64,000 bases of DNA from Prorocentrum cordatum (taxonomy: Eukaryota; Sar; Dinophyceae; Prorocentrales; Prorocentraceae): positions 26,001-90,000 of the forward strand of contig CAUYUJ010001700.1 in NCBI GenBank assembly GCA_963575745.1, written 5' to 3'. Position 1 is the stretch's first letter. Each line of letters opens with the position of its first letter. Under the pieces are notes generated by a model. It was not told the DNA's origin. It did not search any database and worked only from the letters and a program-made list of their open reading frames with translations. A program made the translations under genes and the position numbers. Below are positions 48,791-57,581 of this stretch, piece after piece.

Positions 48791-49259
48791 AACGTTTTTG
48801 GCTGTGTGAGGCCTCTACGAAACCATCTTAGAGGGCAGTAATAACTTGTTATTGCAAGTCATAAGTCGACGCCCCCAGGCGGGAGTGTCCCGCCGTCGGC
48901 GCACCGCGCGATGGCGGGCGCCCGCATGTCCACCCGCCACGCGCCGCCGCTACGTCGGGCGGGCCAGGCCCCGCGCGGGCATGCTGGCGTGCCGCGCGGC
49001 CGTGCGTCGGGGTCCTTCCTCCCTCTGCTCCTCCGTGCACGGTCGCGATGTCTCCTCTTTGCCGCCTGGCCGCGGGGCGGGATATCAAGTGCCCGGTCAT
49101 GTCTGCAGCGCCCCACCTGCCTAGTGTGCACTCTTCAGGTGGGGCGGCTGGCCGGGGTGTGGTCCTCTGTCTGCCAGCGTGCGGCTCTGGACCAACCCTG
49201 GGGGCGACGCGCGGGGCGTCCGTTCGCCAGAGTGCGTCGGACGCGACCGCGGTCGCGCT

Positions 49260-49685
49260 TCTTTTCTGGCCCAGTGTGGCCCCTCGTGGGTGTCGTTGTC
49301 TAGGGCTTTTCCCTGCGGGTCCTGTGTCCCTTGGTTCACCTCGGGCCAACGCCGCTGGTCCTTGGTGACCTACGCGTTGTTTCTCCACCCTGGCGGAGTC
49401 TGTTTCACGGCCCTGAGGGGTCACGGCATTGCTATCAAGCCCAGAGTGGCCTCTTACGTCGGCCCAGTGTGACCAACGTACCCATAGGGTTCCCCCTCGC
49501 GGGTCCAGAGCGACCCTCGTCTGGCGGCCCAGAGTGGCCATTCAGTAGCAGGGCAGCCGATGCCAGCCCGCATGCCTGGCGGCCCTAGAGCGGCCAATCT
49601 TCGATCGGGCGGCCGTTGCGGCTTGCCTGTGACTGCCAGCAGACCCGCGCGTCTCGCTTGGAGGCCCATATTGGCCAATCGTTGC
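49260..49685. repeat. GGCCCAGAGTGGCC degenerate repeat
   Basis: Copies such as GGCCCAGTGTGGCC, GCCCAGAGTGGCC, GGCCCAGAGTGGCC, GGCCCTAGAGCGGCC and GGCCCATATTGGCC recur every 40-75 bp upstream of the DIRS-like element. They could be promoter-region repeats; the 48840-49260 stretch has no supported gene. Confidence 0.6.
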
Positions 49686-49858
49686 AAACGTTTCTTTCGC
49701 ATTCCCAGTGAACAGTCGAGCGCGAGATCGCAGCGCGCCAGACTCGCAGCGCAAAGGCAGCGATTTCCCGCCGTCGGTCGACGGTTTTTGCTCTGGCTGC
49801 CGCAGGTTCGCAGCGGCTCCGAATGACGGGTGAAGTCAGCGGCTTTTGCTTGCTTGCG

Positions 49859-50357
49859 ATGGCGGAGCAGGCTGCGCAGGCGGCGCTCGTGCCGTTCGAG
49901 GCGAAAACAGAAATGGGCTCCTTGGTGCGCACCGCATCCCGCGCGCGGGTCGCGTACGCAGACACAGTGTTGTCGCAGGCGCGCGAGCGGCTTCGCTACC
50001 TGCTGGTTAAGGGGGCGGGCCCCAGGCTGCAGGGGCGAGCGCCAAGGGGCCCGCCCCTAGCAGTGCCAGCACCACCTGCCAACGAGCTGCTGGTCGCCAG
50101 TCCGACTCGGAGCAGCCGGCCCTCGGTCAGTAAGGCTGGAGCAGGTGTGGGCTGAACTGCGCTTCGCCCTGGCCCAATGCGCACCGCGTTTGCCGCGCGA
50201 CGTCTGCCATATCATAGTGGGCTACGCTAAGCCCCAGATCGTCTCTGCGCCCGTGATACGCTACCGTCTAATGGACAATCCAGACAGCGGCGATGAAGCG
50301 CACTTCCGCTGGGCCAAGCTGCGAGTGCGCCCGCCAGCGCGGGTCGCGGGCGCCTAG
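49859..50357 (+). CDS. Small unknown protein, frame-broken
   Basis: The ATG at 49859 gives MAEQAAQAALVPFEAKTEMG and continues to about 50130. The neighbouring frame then carries VWAELRFALAQCAPRLPRDV and CHIIVGYAKPQIVSAPVIRY up to 50357. The second part looks like the end of the same protein after a one-base shift. No family is recognised. It lies at the left of the DIRS-like element and could be its first gene or a host gene. Confidence 0.4.
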
Positions 50358-50501
50358 GGCGGCGCACGCGACCACAACGCTTTTAACAAACACGCGCGCT
50401 CGTGCCGCGCGTGTTGTCCCAGTGTGGATTTGCGCGCTCCCTCCCGCAACTGGAGGCCGCATAGGGGTCGCTGCGCGGGCTACTAGGTGCGCCGTGTAGC
50501 G

Positions 50502-50804
50502 ATGTCGTCTGACGACGAGGTGCCGTCAACGCAGCCCGCCTCATGTCGCGAGACGTGTCACATTGGCCATTTTGTGTGTTCTCACTGTCGCGTGTGCGGG
50601 CGGCGGGAGCATCCAGCCCCCCGGCGCGATCGCAGCAGATCGTCGCCGCGGAGGCGCACATCTGCCGCAGGGCCCTCAGGCAGCCCCTCGATGGAGCTGA
50701 CGGCCACGGTGCCGCTTGGGCCGTGCGCACGATGCGCGAGGATCGACCAGCTGGCCAGCGCCTGCCCGCTCGGTAAGACGCGTGACCCGCGCTCACGCCC
50801 ATGA
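50502..50804 (+). CDS. Small Cys-rich protein (100 aa)
   Basis: MSSDDEVPSTQPASCRETCH opens at 50502. Cysteine pairs follow: CRETC, CSHCRVCGR and CARCARI, with a basic Arg/Ser stretch (DRSRSSPRRRTS) between. Pairs spaced this way suggest zinc binding, but the order matches no family I know. The frame ends at 50804, before the direct repeat at 50803-50950. It may belong to the DIRS-like element; confidence is low. Confidence 0.35.
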   Translation: MSSDDEVPSTQPASCRETCHIGHFVCSHCRVCGRREHPAPRRDRSRSSPRRRTSAAGPSGSPSMELTATVPLGPCARCARIDQLASACPLGKTRDPRSRP

Positions 50805-50950
50805 GCGGACCAGGTTTCCGCAGGCATCTCGCGTTGCGTTCCCGGCGCCGCCGTTCCTCCCCCGCGTTCGGGGTGCGCGCGTTCGTTTTGCGTCTGCGAA
50901 GCGGCGGACCAGGTATCTGCAGGCACCTCGCTCGTGTTGCTACTGGCGTC
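50803..50950. repeat. Direct repeat, period about 98 bp
   Basis: GCGGACCAGGTTTCCGCAGGCATCTCGC near 50806 recurs as GCGGACCAGGTATCTGCAGGCACCTCGC near 50904, each followed by TGTTGC/TTGCG and GGCGTCGCCG-type sequence. Confidence 0.7.
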
Positions 50951-51060
50951 GCCGTCTTTCTGTACGCGTGTTGAGTGCGCTGCGTTGCAGTCGGCCCGCC
51001 GCGTGATTCCCGCGTGTGCGAGCAGTGCGACGCTGGTGTTTTCTGGCTTCTTTGTTCGCG

Positions 51061-51405
51061 ATGGCGGACGGACCGCTGCTAAGCTTTCTGCGCCAAGACC
51101 CCGTGTTCGGGGCAGAATGGTCGGACATCGAATACAAGGTTGCGATTGACTGCCTAGGCGCTAATAAGCTGCTGACGCCGGCACAGCTGGCGAACATTCG
51201 GCTAGAAGAGCTGTCAGGCTCGGAGGGCCTGCCAGCGGGCGTGAGAGGCGTGCTCCGCCGCGCGCTGGAGCGCGCCACAACTGCGGGTAAGCAGGTAACG
51301 TGCGCGAGCGCGCCCGGCGAGCCCCCCTGGTCTGCACGCTCGCATCGGGGCGGAGGTCAATGTGGAAATGGCCGTCCCCGTGCACCACGTAGACGTGGGC
51401 GCTGA
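51061..51405 (+). CDS. Gag-like protein of the DIRS-like element, N-terminal part
   Basis: The ATG at 51061 gives MADGPLLSFLRQDPVFGAEW, then DIEYKVAIDCLGANKLLTPA, QLANIRLEELSG and VRGVLRRALERATTAGK. The first 75 residues look like a compact helical domain. Gag-like proteins of such elements package the RNA. After about 51290 the frame becomes Arg/Pro-rich and stops at 51405; a second gag-like stretch resumes at 51466 in the same frame. Confidence 0.45.
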   Translation: MADGPLLSFLRQDPVFGAEWSDIEYKVAIDCLGANKLLTPAQLANIRLEELSGSEGLPAGVRGVLRRALERATTAGKQVTCASAPGEPPWSARSHRGGGQCGNGRPRAPRRRGR

Positions 51406-51465
51406 GTTAGCGACGATTACGTTGAACGGCCTCAGCCAGACGATCTGGCCGAGGCGCGCCTTCAC

Positions 51466-52507
51466 GTGAGCGCGCCAGCGGCGGTGACAGCGGTCGCTGC
51501 CTTGCACAGGAGCGAGAAATGTGATTGGATGGCTGCCGAGGTCGTACGCGCGAGAAAGAGGGGCTGCGCGAATCCTTTCGTTTACCTTGATGTGCGCGGC
51601 TTTCTCCCGACCTGGGCCGCGAGTGCCCACGGGGTCGACGACGCAGACGCCAACGGAGTGACGGCTGAGTGCGGCAATAAAGGTCAGCGCGCGTTGTCGT
51701 GGGCCGAGTTTCACCTCGCCTACGACGCATGGGCGATTGCGGCTGCTGCCACTAAGCAGCTATCTTACGCGCGCTGCTTGGAGCGCAAGCGATTTGTGCC
51801 CCAGGTCCGCGACGTGCCAGCGCGCATACGTAGCGGCGCGCGCACCCGTTGCCTTTCGCGAGGTGGCCTGGGAAGCTCCGCTCGCGGGCCGCAAGGCGGG
51901 GCTTGGGCCCCTGTACGACAAAATCGCCCGCAAGAGCTGGACCGAGCGCTCGCGACAGAGCGGCGTCGAGAAGTTCAATATTGCGGAGGCCTCGAAAGGG
52001 CTCGACGCGTTGTCCGCGCGGTCTGCCGAGAACGAGTTCGACCGCGCAGCCAAGGTCGCCCGCGCGCGCCGGGGGCGTCGCGCGTCGTGCGTGACAGTTG
52101 CGTTTGCAGGCGCAGGGGCAGGCCGCCCAGGCCACGCCCGCGGGCAACGGCCGCGGCAGTGGCCGCGCCGCGCCGAACAAGGGCGCGGCGGAGACGCGCT
52201 CTTCGCATTCCGGTGCGTCCTGGCACAGCGGCGGCTGGGGCCGATCTACGTGGAAGACGGGCGCGTGGGGCAGCTCGAAGAGGCCGGCGCCAGACGCGCC
52301 GCGCACGCCGCCCCGGCCCGCGAAATGGGCCAAGAAGTAGGGGAGCGCTTGACGTCCCCAATATTCGCGGCGCCCTCGCAATGTTTGCGCGGTCGCGCCG
52401 TTCGCTCCGCGGCCGCGCGCGCGGCAGGCGCTGCTGCAGATAACGCAGGCGGCGCCCGTGACCTGCGTGGCTTTCCTGCCTGGCGCAGCGCGCTGGCCTC
52501 GCGCTGA
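51466..52507 (+). pseudogene. Gag-like protein of the DIRS-like element, C-terminal part, frame-broken
   Basis: The first frame holds MSAPAAVTAVAALHRSEKCD, LSWAEFHLAYDAWAIAAAAT and KQLSYARCLERKRF, to about 51800. The next frame holds REVAWEAPLAGRKAGLGPLY and DKIARKSWTERSRQSGVEKF, then FDRAAKVARARR. A third frame ends GSSKRPAPDAPRTPPRPAKW near 52340. The order helical core, then Lys/Arg/Pro-rich tail is typical of gag-like proteins that precede a DIRS-type reverse transcriptase. At least two frameshifts are needed. Confidence 0.45.
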
Positions 52508-52941
52508 GGCATTTTGACGCATTCGCCTGCGGTTACATTTCTATGAAGAGAGGGCCATTCGCGCGCGGCCCGTCCCAAGGCACGTAGCGTTTCTGCTCGC
52601 GCGCATGGCGCGGCGCGCGGCGTTGCACGCAGGTCTGGTCTCGCCTTATCCGCGGTGGGTGCACCCGTGGAAGGCGTACAAGCATCCCGCAGAGGCCAGG
52701 GCTTCTCGTGCGAGGCCCTGCTCGGCTTGGGGGTGCGCTACCAATGCTCTCGCGCCCTCGCCCTGCCCACGCGCATTGGTGGAGTGTGGCGGGTGGCATC
52801 GGTTGCCGCCGCAAGCGCGCGCATCGGCGGTGTCGCGCCTCTCGTGGAGTCAGCGGCGGCAGAGTTTTGCTGCAAGAGAGGACGCGCAGGGGCTCACGGT
52901 TGCGCAGTCTTCGCACTCTTGTATCATGGTGGTGCGGCCAT

Positions 52942-52953
52942 AACGGTCAAGCA
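52942..52953. repeat. LINE C target-site duplication, left
   Basis: AACGGTCAAGCA, identical to 60733-60744. Confidence 0.85.
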
Positions 52954-53124
52954 GCCGTTCTGGCTCAGGCATTTGCCTGTGCTTGCAGCAGCTTAGATTC
53001 AGAACGGCACACAGCTGTTGCGGGCCATTGTGGTTTCCATTCTCGCAGTTCGCGGGATCTCAACCCGCATTCTTTCATTTCAGCTCCGTGGGAGCTACTC
53101 CCTGACCACGACCCAGTCCGTGCG

Positions 53125-54390
53125 ATGGCAGGAGGAGGTGCTGGAGGACATGGGCGCATCTCGTGGGCTCCATGGCACCGCTCATGGGCATCTCCGTCGC
53201 CGGCCGCCAAGCGTGACCAAGTGTGGCCCCCCCTGGTCCCTGGCCCACAAGGCTCTCTGCCTGGCGGCGTTGGTCATCATGGTCACTTGTCCGCGTCCAA
53301 GAGATGGACATGCAGTGTCTGCGGGTGCAAGAAGAACGAGGCCAGATTCTTCTTTTGCAAGCACTGTGGCCAGCTCAAGCGCGACTCTGCCCAGCACGGT
53401 TCGGCCTGGTCGTCTGGCAAAGCTCTTGCCATGTTCGGCGACCGCCCCAGCTCCTCGGGCAAGAGTGGCGAGAAGGGCGTTCCTGGCTCAGGCAAAGGAG
53501 TTGCTGGCGCCCCGTCTTCTGCTGGTGCTTCGAAGCTCTCTGCAGACGAATACCTTCAGCTGGCATCTCTGCACGACAAGATGGGCGACTCTCGGGCAGC
53601 AGCTGCACATCGCGCTGCGGCTGCGGCACTGTCGGCGCCCGCCACGGCATCAGTTTCGGTGCAGGCGCTTTTCAACAAAGCTCACCAGAAGGCCCGTGCC
53701 ATTGAGAAGAAGCTTGAGAGCGCAGTCAGCAAGTTCGAGATGCTGGAGGCTCAGCTCGCGGCGCAGCGCAACCAAGTGCTGGTCTTGCGCAGCAGCCTGG
53801 AGCAGGCTGAAGGCGAACACGGCGAGCTCGTGCGGCGGCTTCATGACGAGCTGCCGAGCACTGGCCCACCGTCGGACACGGCCTCAGGCACGAAGCTCTG
53901 CTTGGAGGACCTGCTGGACGAGAAGCGTTTCTCCCAGATGTTCGACCTCGATGTTGGGGATTGCTTCACGATCACCGACGACGAACAGCTCTCGCCAGAC
54001 GAGGCCAAGCAGCTGTCAGATCGGGTGGACCTCTTCAAGTCTAGCATCAGCGACATGGCTCGCTCCCTGTTCGCCGAGGCCAAAGCTAAAGTTGATAAGT
54101 TGCGGGAGGAGCACAAGCAGTTGTCTCAGCGCATCGCCAAGAAGCGCAAGACGGACAGTGGTGCTACGGTCGACGGTGCTGATGTCCCTGTTGATCAGGC
54201 TCCCCCACCTGCTGGTGCCAGCAAGGATGAATCTTCTGCGTCTGGCGCCAATGGTGGAGACCGCCCAGAGGCAAGAGCAGGTTCTGCTGGCTCGGCCTCG
54301 GAGCAGTCTGCGACGGGCTCGGCTTCGCCTACCACTCCGTCAAGTACCAGGGCGCGTGCTGACAGGATTGCTGGAGCTGCCTCTGCTTGA
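53125..54390 (+). CDS. LINE C ORF1 protein
   Basis: The ATG at 53125 starts a 421-residue protein. A zinc ribbon (CSVCGCKKNEARFFFCKHCG) lies near residue 65. A Gly/Ser-rich linker leads to KLSADEYLQLASLHDKMGDS and long helices (FNKAHQKARAIEKKLESAVS, FEMLEAQLAAQRNQVL), a predicted coiled coil. A DDEQLSPDEAKQLSDRVDLF segment and a further coil (AKVDKLREEHKQLSQRIAKK) follow; the Ser/Ala-rich tail ends in GAASA. Coiled-coil multimerisation and nucleic-acid binding are the expected roles. The frame is intact, and ORF2 begins about 100 nt downstream. The ribbon and coil match LINE B ORF1. Confidence 0.82.
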   Translation: MAGGGAGGHGRISWAPWHRSWASPSPAAKRDQVWPPLVPGPQGSLPGGVGHHGHLSASKRWTCSVCGCKKNEARFFFCKHCGQLKRDSAQHGSAWSSGKALAMFGDRPSSSGKSGEKGVPGSGKGVAGAPSSAGASKLSADEYLQLASLHDKMGDSRAAAAHRAAAAALSAPATASVSVQALFNKAHQKARAIEKKLESAVSKFEMLEAQLAAQRNQVLVLRSSLEQAEGEHGELVRRLHDELPSTGPPSDTASGTKLCLEDLLDEKRFSQMFDLDVGDCFTITDDEQLSPDEAKQLSDRVDLFKSSISDMARSLFAEAKAKVDKLREEHKQLSQRIAKKRKTDSGATVDGADVPVDQAPPPAGASKDESSASGANGGDRPEARAGSAGSASEQSATGSASPTTPSSTRARADRIAGAASA

Positions 54391-54490
54391 GCCCCTCCTG
54401 GAGCCCGTTTGTGTTGAGTGTTCCTTGAGCCTTGGGATCTTGGGCCTCGTCCCTCGGTATTCCTGGTGGTTCGGGACGGCCTGGTTGGCC

Positions 54491-56236
54491 ATGAGCTCGG
54501 ACAGCGGTAAACTCCAGGGGGGCATCGTTTCTTCGTTTAGCTTTGGCCGCACAGCGGCTCAGGTTGCGCTCTGGTGCAAGCGAGGCCTACCTCTGGTTCT
54601 CGCTTTCTCCTCTGATGAGTCTTTCCCCCAGAAGTTGAAATCATTTCAGAAGGTCCCGCCGTCAGCCCGATGGCGCGACCTCATGACTCGCGTGGATTCG
54701 GCAGTCTTTCAGGCAGTCGACCACCCGTGTCACTCGTTTTATCGTATGTGCCCGGCTCCTGTGAATTTTGCTTGTCCAGCGAATGAGTATCCTGCGCTCT
54801 CTCTTGACAAGGATGTTCCCTGTCGCACCACCTTAATCAGGCTGCCTTTGCCCGAGCCCATGGAGGTTCGGCAAGGTGCGGGCTCTGGCAGGACTGGTGC
54901 TGTGTCAGGGAGTCTGGACACTTGCAGCCATGATCTTGGGACTCCTGGGCCGTTGGTGGACCAGGAGACTCGACGTGACCTGCAGTCGCCACCTTTTGCT
55001 CGAAGCGCTCGGTTTTTGGTCTCAGGACGTGCAAGCAAGGGTCTAGATGGCCGATGCTTCCCCACTGAAGGAGCTCGGTCTCCCAAGGTCAGTGGCGTGG
55101 CTGTTGATGCCCAGCTCGATTCCGTCTCGCTCAGGGTTCAGACCATCAATTGCAATTCCTGGGGCCGAATGCGTAGCATGATTGAGGGCACTGATGCGCA
55201 TGTGTTGCTTGGTCAAGAGCACCGTCTGATTCGTTCTGACGATATCGATCAGGCTAGCGCCTGGTGCCTCCGCCGCGGATGGAAGAGCGTCTGGTCGCCT
55301 GCCACGGCCACCGAGATGGGGGAGTCCTCGGGGGGGGTCGCCATTTTCGTGCGCTCGTGGTTGGGGTGCTTGGAGGTGCCTGGAGGTCAGGTTGTCAGCG
55401 GGCGCGCCCTGGTTTGTTCGTTTGAGATCCCTGGGTGCCCCCCTTTCCTTGCCGCCTCTGCCTACCTTCACCACTCGGAAGGCTTTTCTGACGCCAACTT
55501 GAGCCTGCTCTCGGCTTTGGGGGTGGTGCTTTCCACGGCTGCGAGACCCTGGATTCTCGGTGCTGACTTCAACATGGACCCCGAAGTGCTCCGAGGGTCT
55601 GATTTTGTGCAAGAGCTCCGAGGTGCTCTGATCGCGCCAAGCGTTCCGACTCACTATCCTGCTGGGCCCCCGTCCACCTTTGACTATTTCGTGGTGTCAG
55701 GTGGTCTCAGCAAGGCCATTGAACGGATCGACACTAGGTTGGACACTGAGCTCTCGCCCCATCGGCCTGTGGACCTTCGGTTCTTTAAGCAGCTCGGAGT
55801 GCTGAAAGCTCTCTCCTTTCGTCGCCCCCCCCCCCTGCCTTGCGAGGCTGTCTTCGGGCCCGCCCCCTGCCCTCCCGTTTGGTCTGGGGTGCAGCTTCTC
55901 ACTGATGCTGCCTACCAGCTTGTTGAGACGGACAGGCCGCAGGAGGCCGCCGCTTTGCTTGGCCCCCTGTACCAGCGTTGGGCGGACCTGGCTGAGCAGG
56001 AGCTCGTGCCGCTGGTTGGCGAAACCCCTGTCAAACTTGGGTCCCGAGGTTTGGGCCCCCCAGCTTGTTTGGAAGTCTGTCCTTGCCAAAGATGGCAAGG
56101 TTCGGTACACCGCCCATCGCTCGATTGTTTGGCTCGGTCAACAGCTCAAGGCCTACATTCATCCCCTCAGAGCTGGCGCCGCGATGGCGGGTACTTTGAA
56201 GGCCCTGTTGTTGCAGCCTCCTCAGTCTATCGATGA
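54491..56236 (+). CDS. LINE C ORF2, endonuclease part
   Basis: The ATG at 54491 (MSSDSGKLQGGIVSS) opens ORF2, 100 nt after the ORF1 stop. The N-terminal 200 residues are unassigned. The AP-like endonuclease follows: LRVQTINCNSWGRMRS (Asn block), AHVLLGQEHRL (metal-binding Glu), GGVAIFVRSW, ILGADFNMDPE (intact Asp and Asn), PSTFDYFVVSG and LSPHRPVDL (catalytic His). All expected catalytic residues are present, unlike in LINE B. The true product changes frame near 56030; the last 60 or so residues of this frame are shadow. Confidence 0.85.
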   Translation: MSSDSGKLQGGIVSSFSFGRTAAQVALWCKRGLPLVLAFSSDESFPQKLKSFQKVPPSARWRDLMTRVDSAVFQAVDHPCHSFYRMCPAPVNFACPANEYPALSLDKDVPCRTTLIRLPLPEPMEVRQGAGSGRTGAVSGSLDTCSHDLGTPGPLVDQETRRDLQSPPFARSARFLVSGRASKGLDGRCFPTEGARSPKVSGVAVDAQLDSVSLRVQTINCNSWGRMRSMIEGTDAHVLLGQEHRLIRSDDIDQASAWCLRRGWKSVWSPATATEMGESSGGVAIFVRSWLGCLEVPGGQVVSGRALVCSFEIPGCPPFLAASAYLHHSEGFSDANLSLLSALGVVLSTAARPWILGADFNMDPEVLRGSDFVQELRGALIAPSVPTHYPAGPPSTFDYFVVSGGLSKAIERIDTRLDTELSPHRPVDLRFFKQLGVLKALSFRRPPPLPCEAVFGPAPCPPVWSGVQLLTDAAYQLVETDRPQEAAALLGPLYQRWADLAEQELVPLVGETPVKLGSRGLGPPACLEVCPCQRWQGSVHRPSLDCLARSTAQGLHSSPQSWRRDGGYFEGPVVAASSVYR

Positions 56237-57581
56237 AGCTAAGGAAGAGTACGCACCGCTGTTCAGTTTGGTGAAGGAGGCTGTGACGCGCACGGTCGAT
56301 CCCTACTCCTTTGCGGACGTTTACACGCAGGTGCACGAGGCCGTCCAGGCCGCCGGCTCGAAGTTCCGTGCCAAGGCCCGCTCTGAATGGAAGGCTTGGC
56401 TCAATGTCGGAGTGCAAGCGGGAGCGAAAAGAGCGCACACCCTTCTTAGGGACCCCACCCCGTGGGCTGCCAGTTCGACCCTTTCGGCGGCTGGCAACGT
56501 GGTTTCGGACCCCCTGTCGTTGCTGAAAGCTGAAGGGGACCGCTTTGCTTCCTTATGGGGCCCTGGGGTCGGTGCGGACTCGGCCCTTGAGAGGCTGGAT
56601 GACCTCCCCAGGTTGGGTGCCCAACAAATCAGGGACGTCTCTGAGTCTTATAGGACGGCTTCGGCCACCTCGGTGGATGGGTTCCATTGCAGGCACTTCT
56701 CGCCCCTTTCCGATCCCTGCCTTGACTGCCTTGGAGCTCTTTTCAGCCTCATGGAGGCTTTAGGCATCTTGCCCCCTCAGATCTCTGTTGCCCTCTTGGC
56801 GCTGTTGCCGAAGCCGACTGGCGGCTACAGGCCCATAGGGGTGTTCTGCTCCTGGTACAGGGTGTGGGGACGCTGCAGACGTCCCTTGGCCCTGGCCTGG
56901 GAGCTGGCCCACCCCCGCGAGTACTGGGCTGCTGGCCAGCATCGGGGAGCAGCCGACGTGGTTTGGCGTCAGGCCGTGTCTGCCGAGGCTGGAGTTGCGA
57001 AGGGCCTCGCCAGTTGCAGTATCTTTTTCGATCTCTCTAAATTCTATGAGAACATCAACCTCTTGCGTCTAGAGGACCGTTGTCGCAAGTTGGGTTTTCC
57101 CATGGTGGTTGCCCGCCTTTGCATCTTTGCCTACAAGGTTGGCCGCTGTCTGGGCCTGGGTGGTTGGCTCGAGGGCCCGCACTTTTGTGTCAATGGGGTC
57201 ATTGCTGGCTGCTCGATGGCCACCACCCTTATCCGAGTTTATTGCATGGAAGGGTACGATAGCATTCCCCTGTCCCCTGCCGCTTCGCTGGACGTTTACA
57301 TTGATGATCAAGGGCTGTCGTCGACTGGCCCCCCCCGAAAGTCGTCATTGACTCGATCGTTCGTGGGGCCATGGCCCTCGACTCTGTCGTCCAGGAGGTG
57401 TTCGGTTGTTCCTTCGCTCTGGAAGAAACGGCTATTGTGTCCAGCTCCAAATGTGTGGGTTCGCAAGTTCTCTCTCGTATCAGCCATCTTTGCCAGCGTT
57501 GTACAGGCTCAGCCGTCAACCTCGGAGTTGACTACTCGGCAGGCCGTGCTGTTAGAGTTGCTGGACGATCGGCCAAGATGA
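56028..57581 (+). CDS. LINE C ORF2, reverse transcriptase part
   Basis: From NLGPEVWAPQLVWKSVLAKD the frame carries the linker and polymerase: LLPKPTGGYRPIGVFCSWYR (fingers), HRGAADVVWRQAV, CSIFFDLSKFYENINLL (motif A, Asp), GVIAGCSMATTLI (motif B-like) and LDVYIDDQGLSS (motif C, YIDD). These are the catalytic blocks that LINE B has lost in part. At the C8 run (57331-57340) the coding passes to the neighbouring frame (VVIDSIVRGAMALDSVV), so one base gained or lost there separates polymerase from RNase H. The remaining frame to 57581 is shadow. Confidence 0.85.
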   Translation: MSNLGPEVWAPQLVWKSVLAKDGKVRYTAHRSIVWLGQQLKAYIHPLRAGAAMAGTLKALLLQPPQSIDEAKEEYAPLFSLVKEAVTRTVDPYSFADVYTQVHEAVQAAGSKFRAKARSEWKAWLNVGVQAGAKRAHTLLRDPTPWAASSTLSAAGNVVSDPLSLLKAEGDRFASLWGPGVGADSALERLDDLPRLGAQQIRDVSESYRTASATSVDGFHCRHFSPLSDPCLDCLGALFSLMEALGILPPQISVALLALLPKPTGGYRPIGVFCSWYRVWGRCRRPLALAWELAHPREYWAAGQHRGAADVVWRQAVSAEAGVAKGLASCSIFFDLSKFYENINLLRLEDRCRKLGFPMVVARLCIFAYKVGRCLGLGGWLEGPHFCVNGVIAGCSMATTLIRVYCMEGYDSIPLSPAASLDVYIDDQGLSSTGPPRKSSLTRSFVGPWPSTLSSRRCSVVPSLWKKRLLCPAPNVWVRKFSLVSAIFASVVQAQPSTSELTTRQAVLLELLDDRPR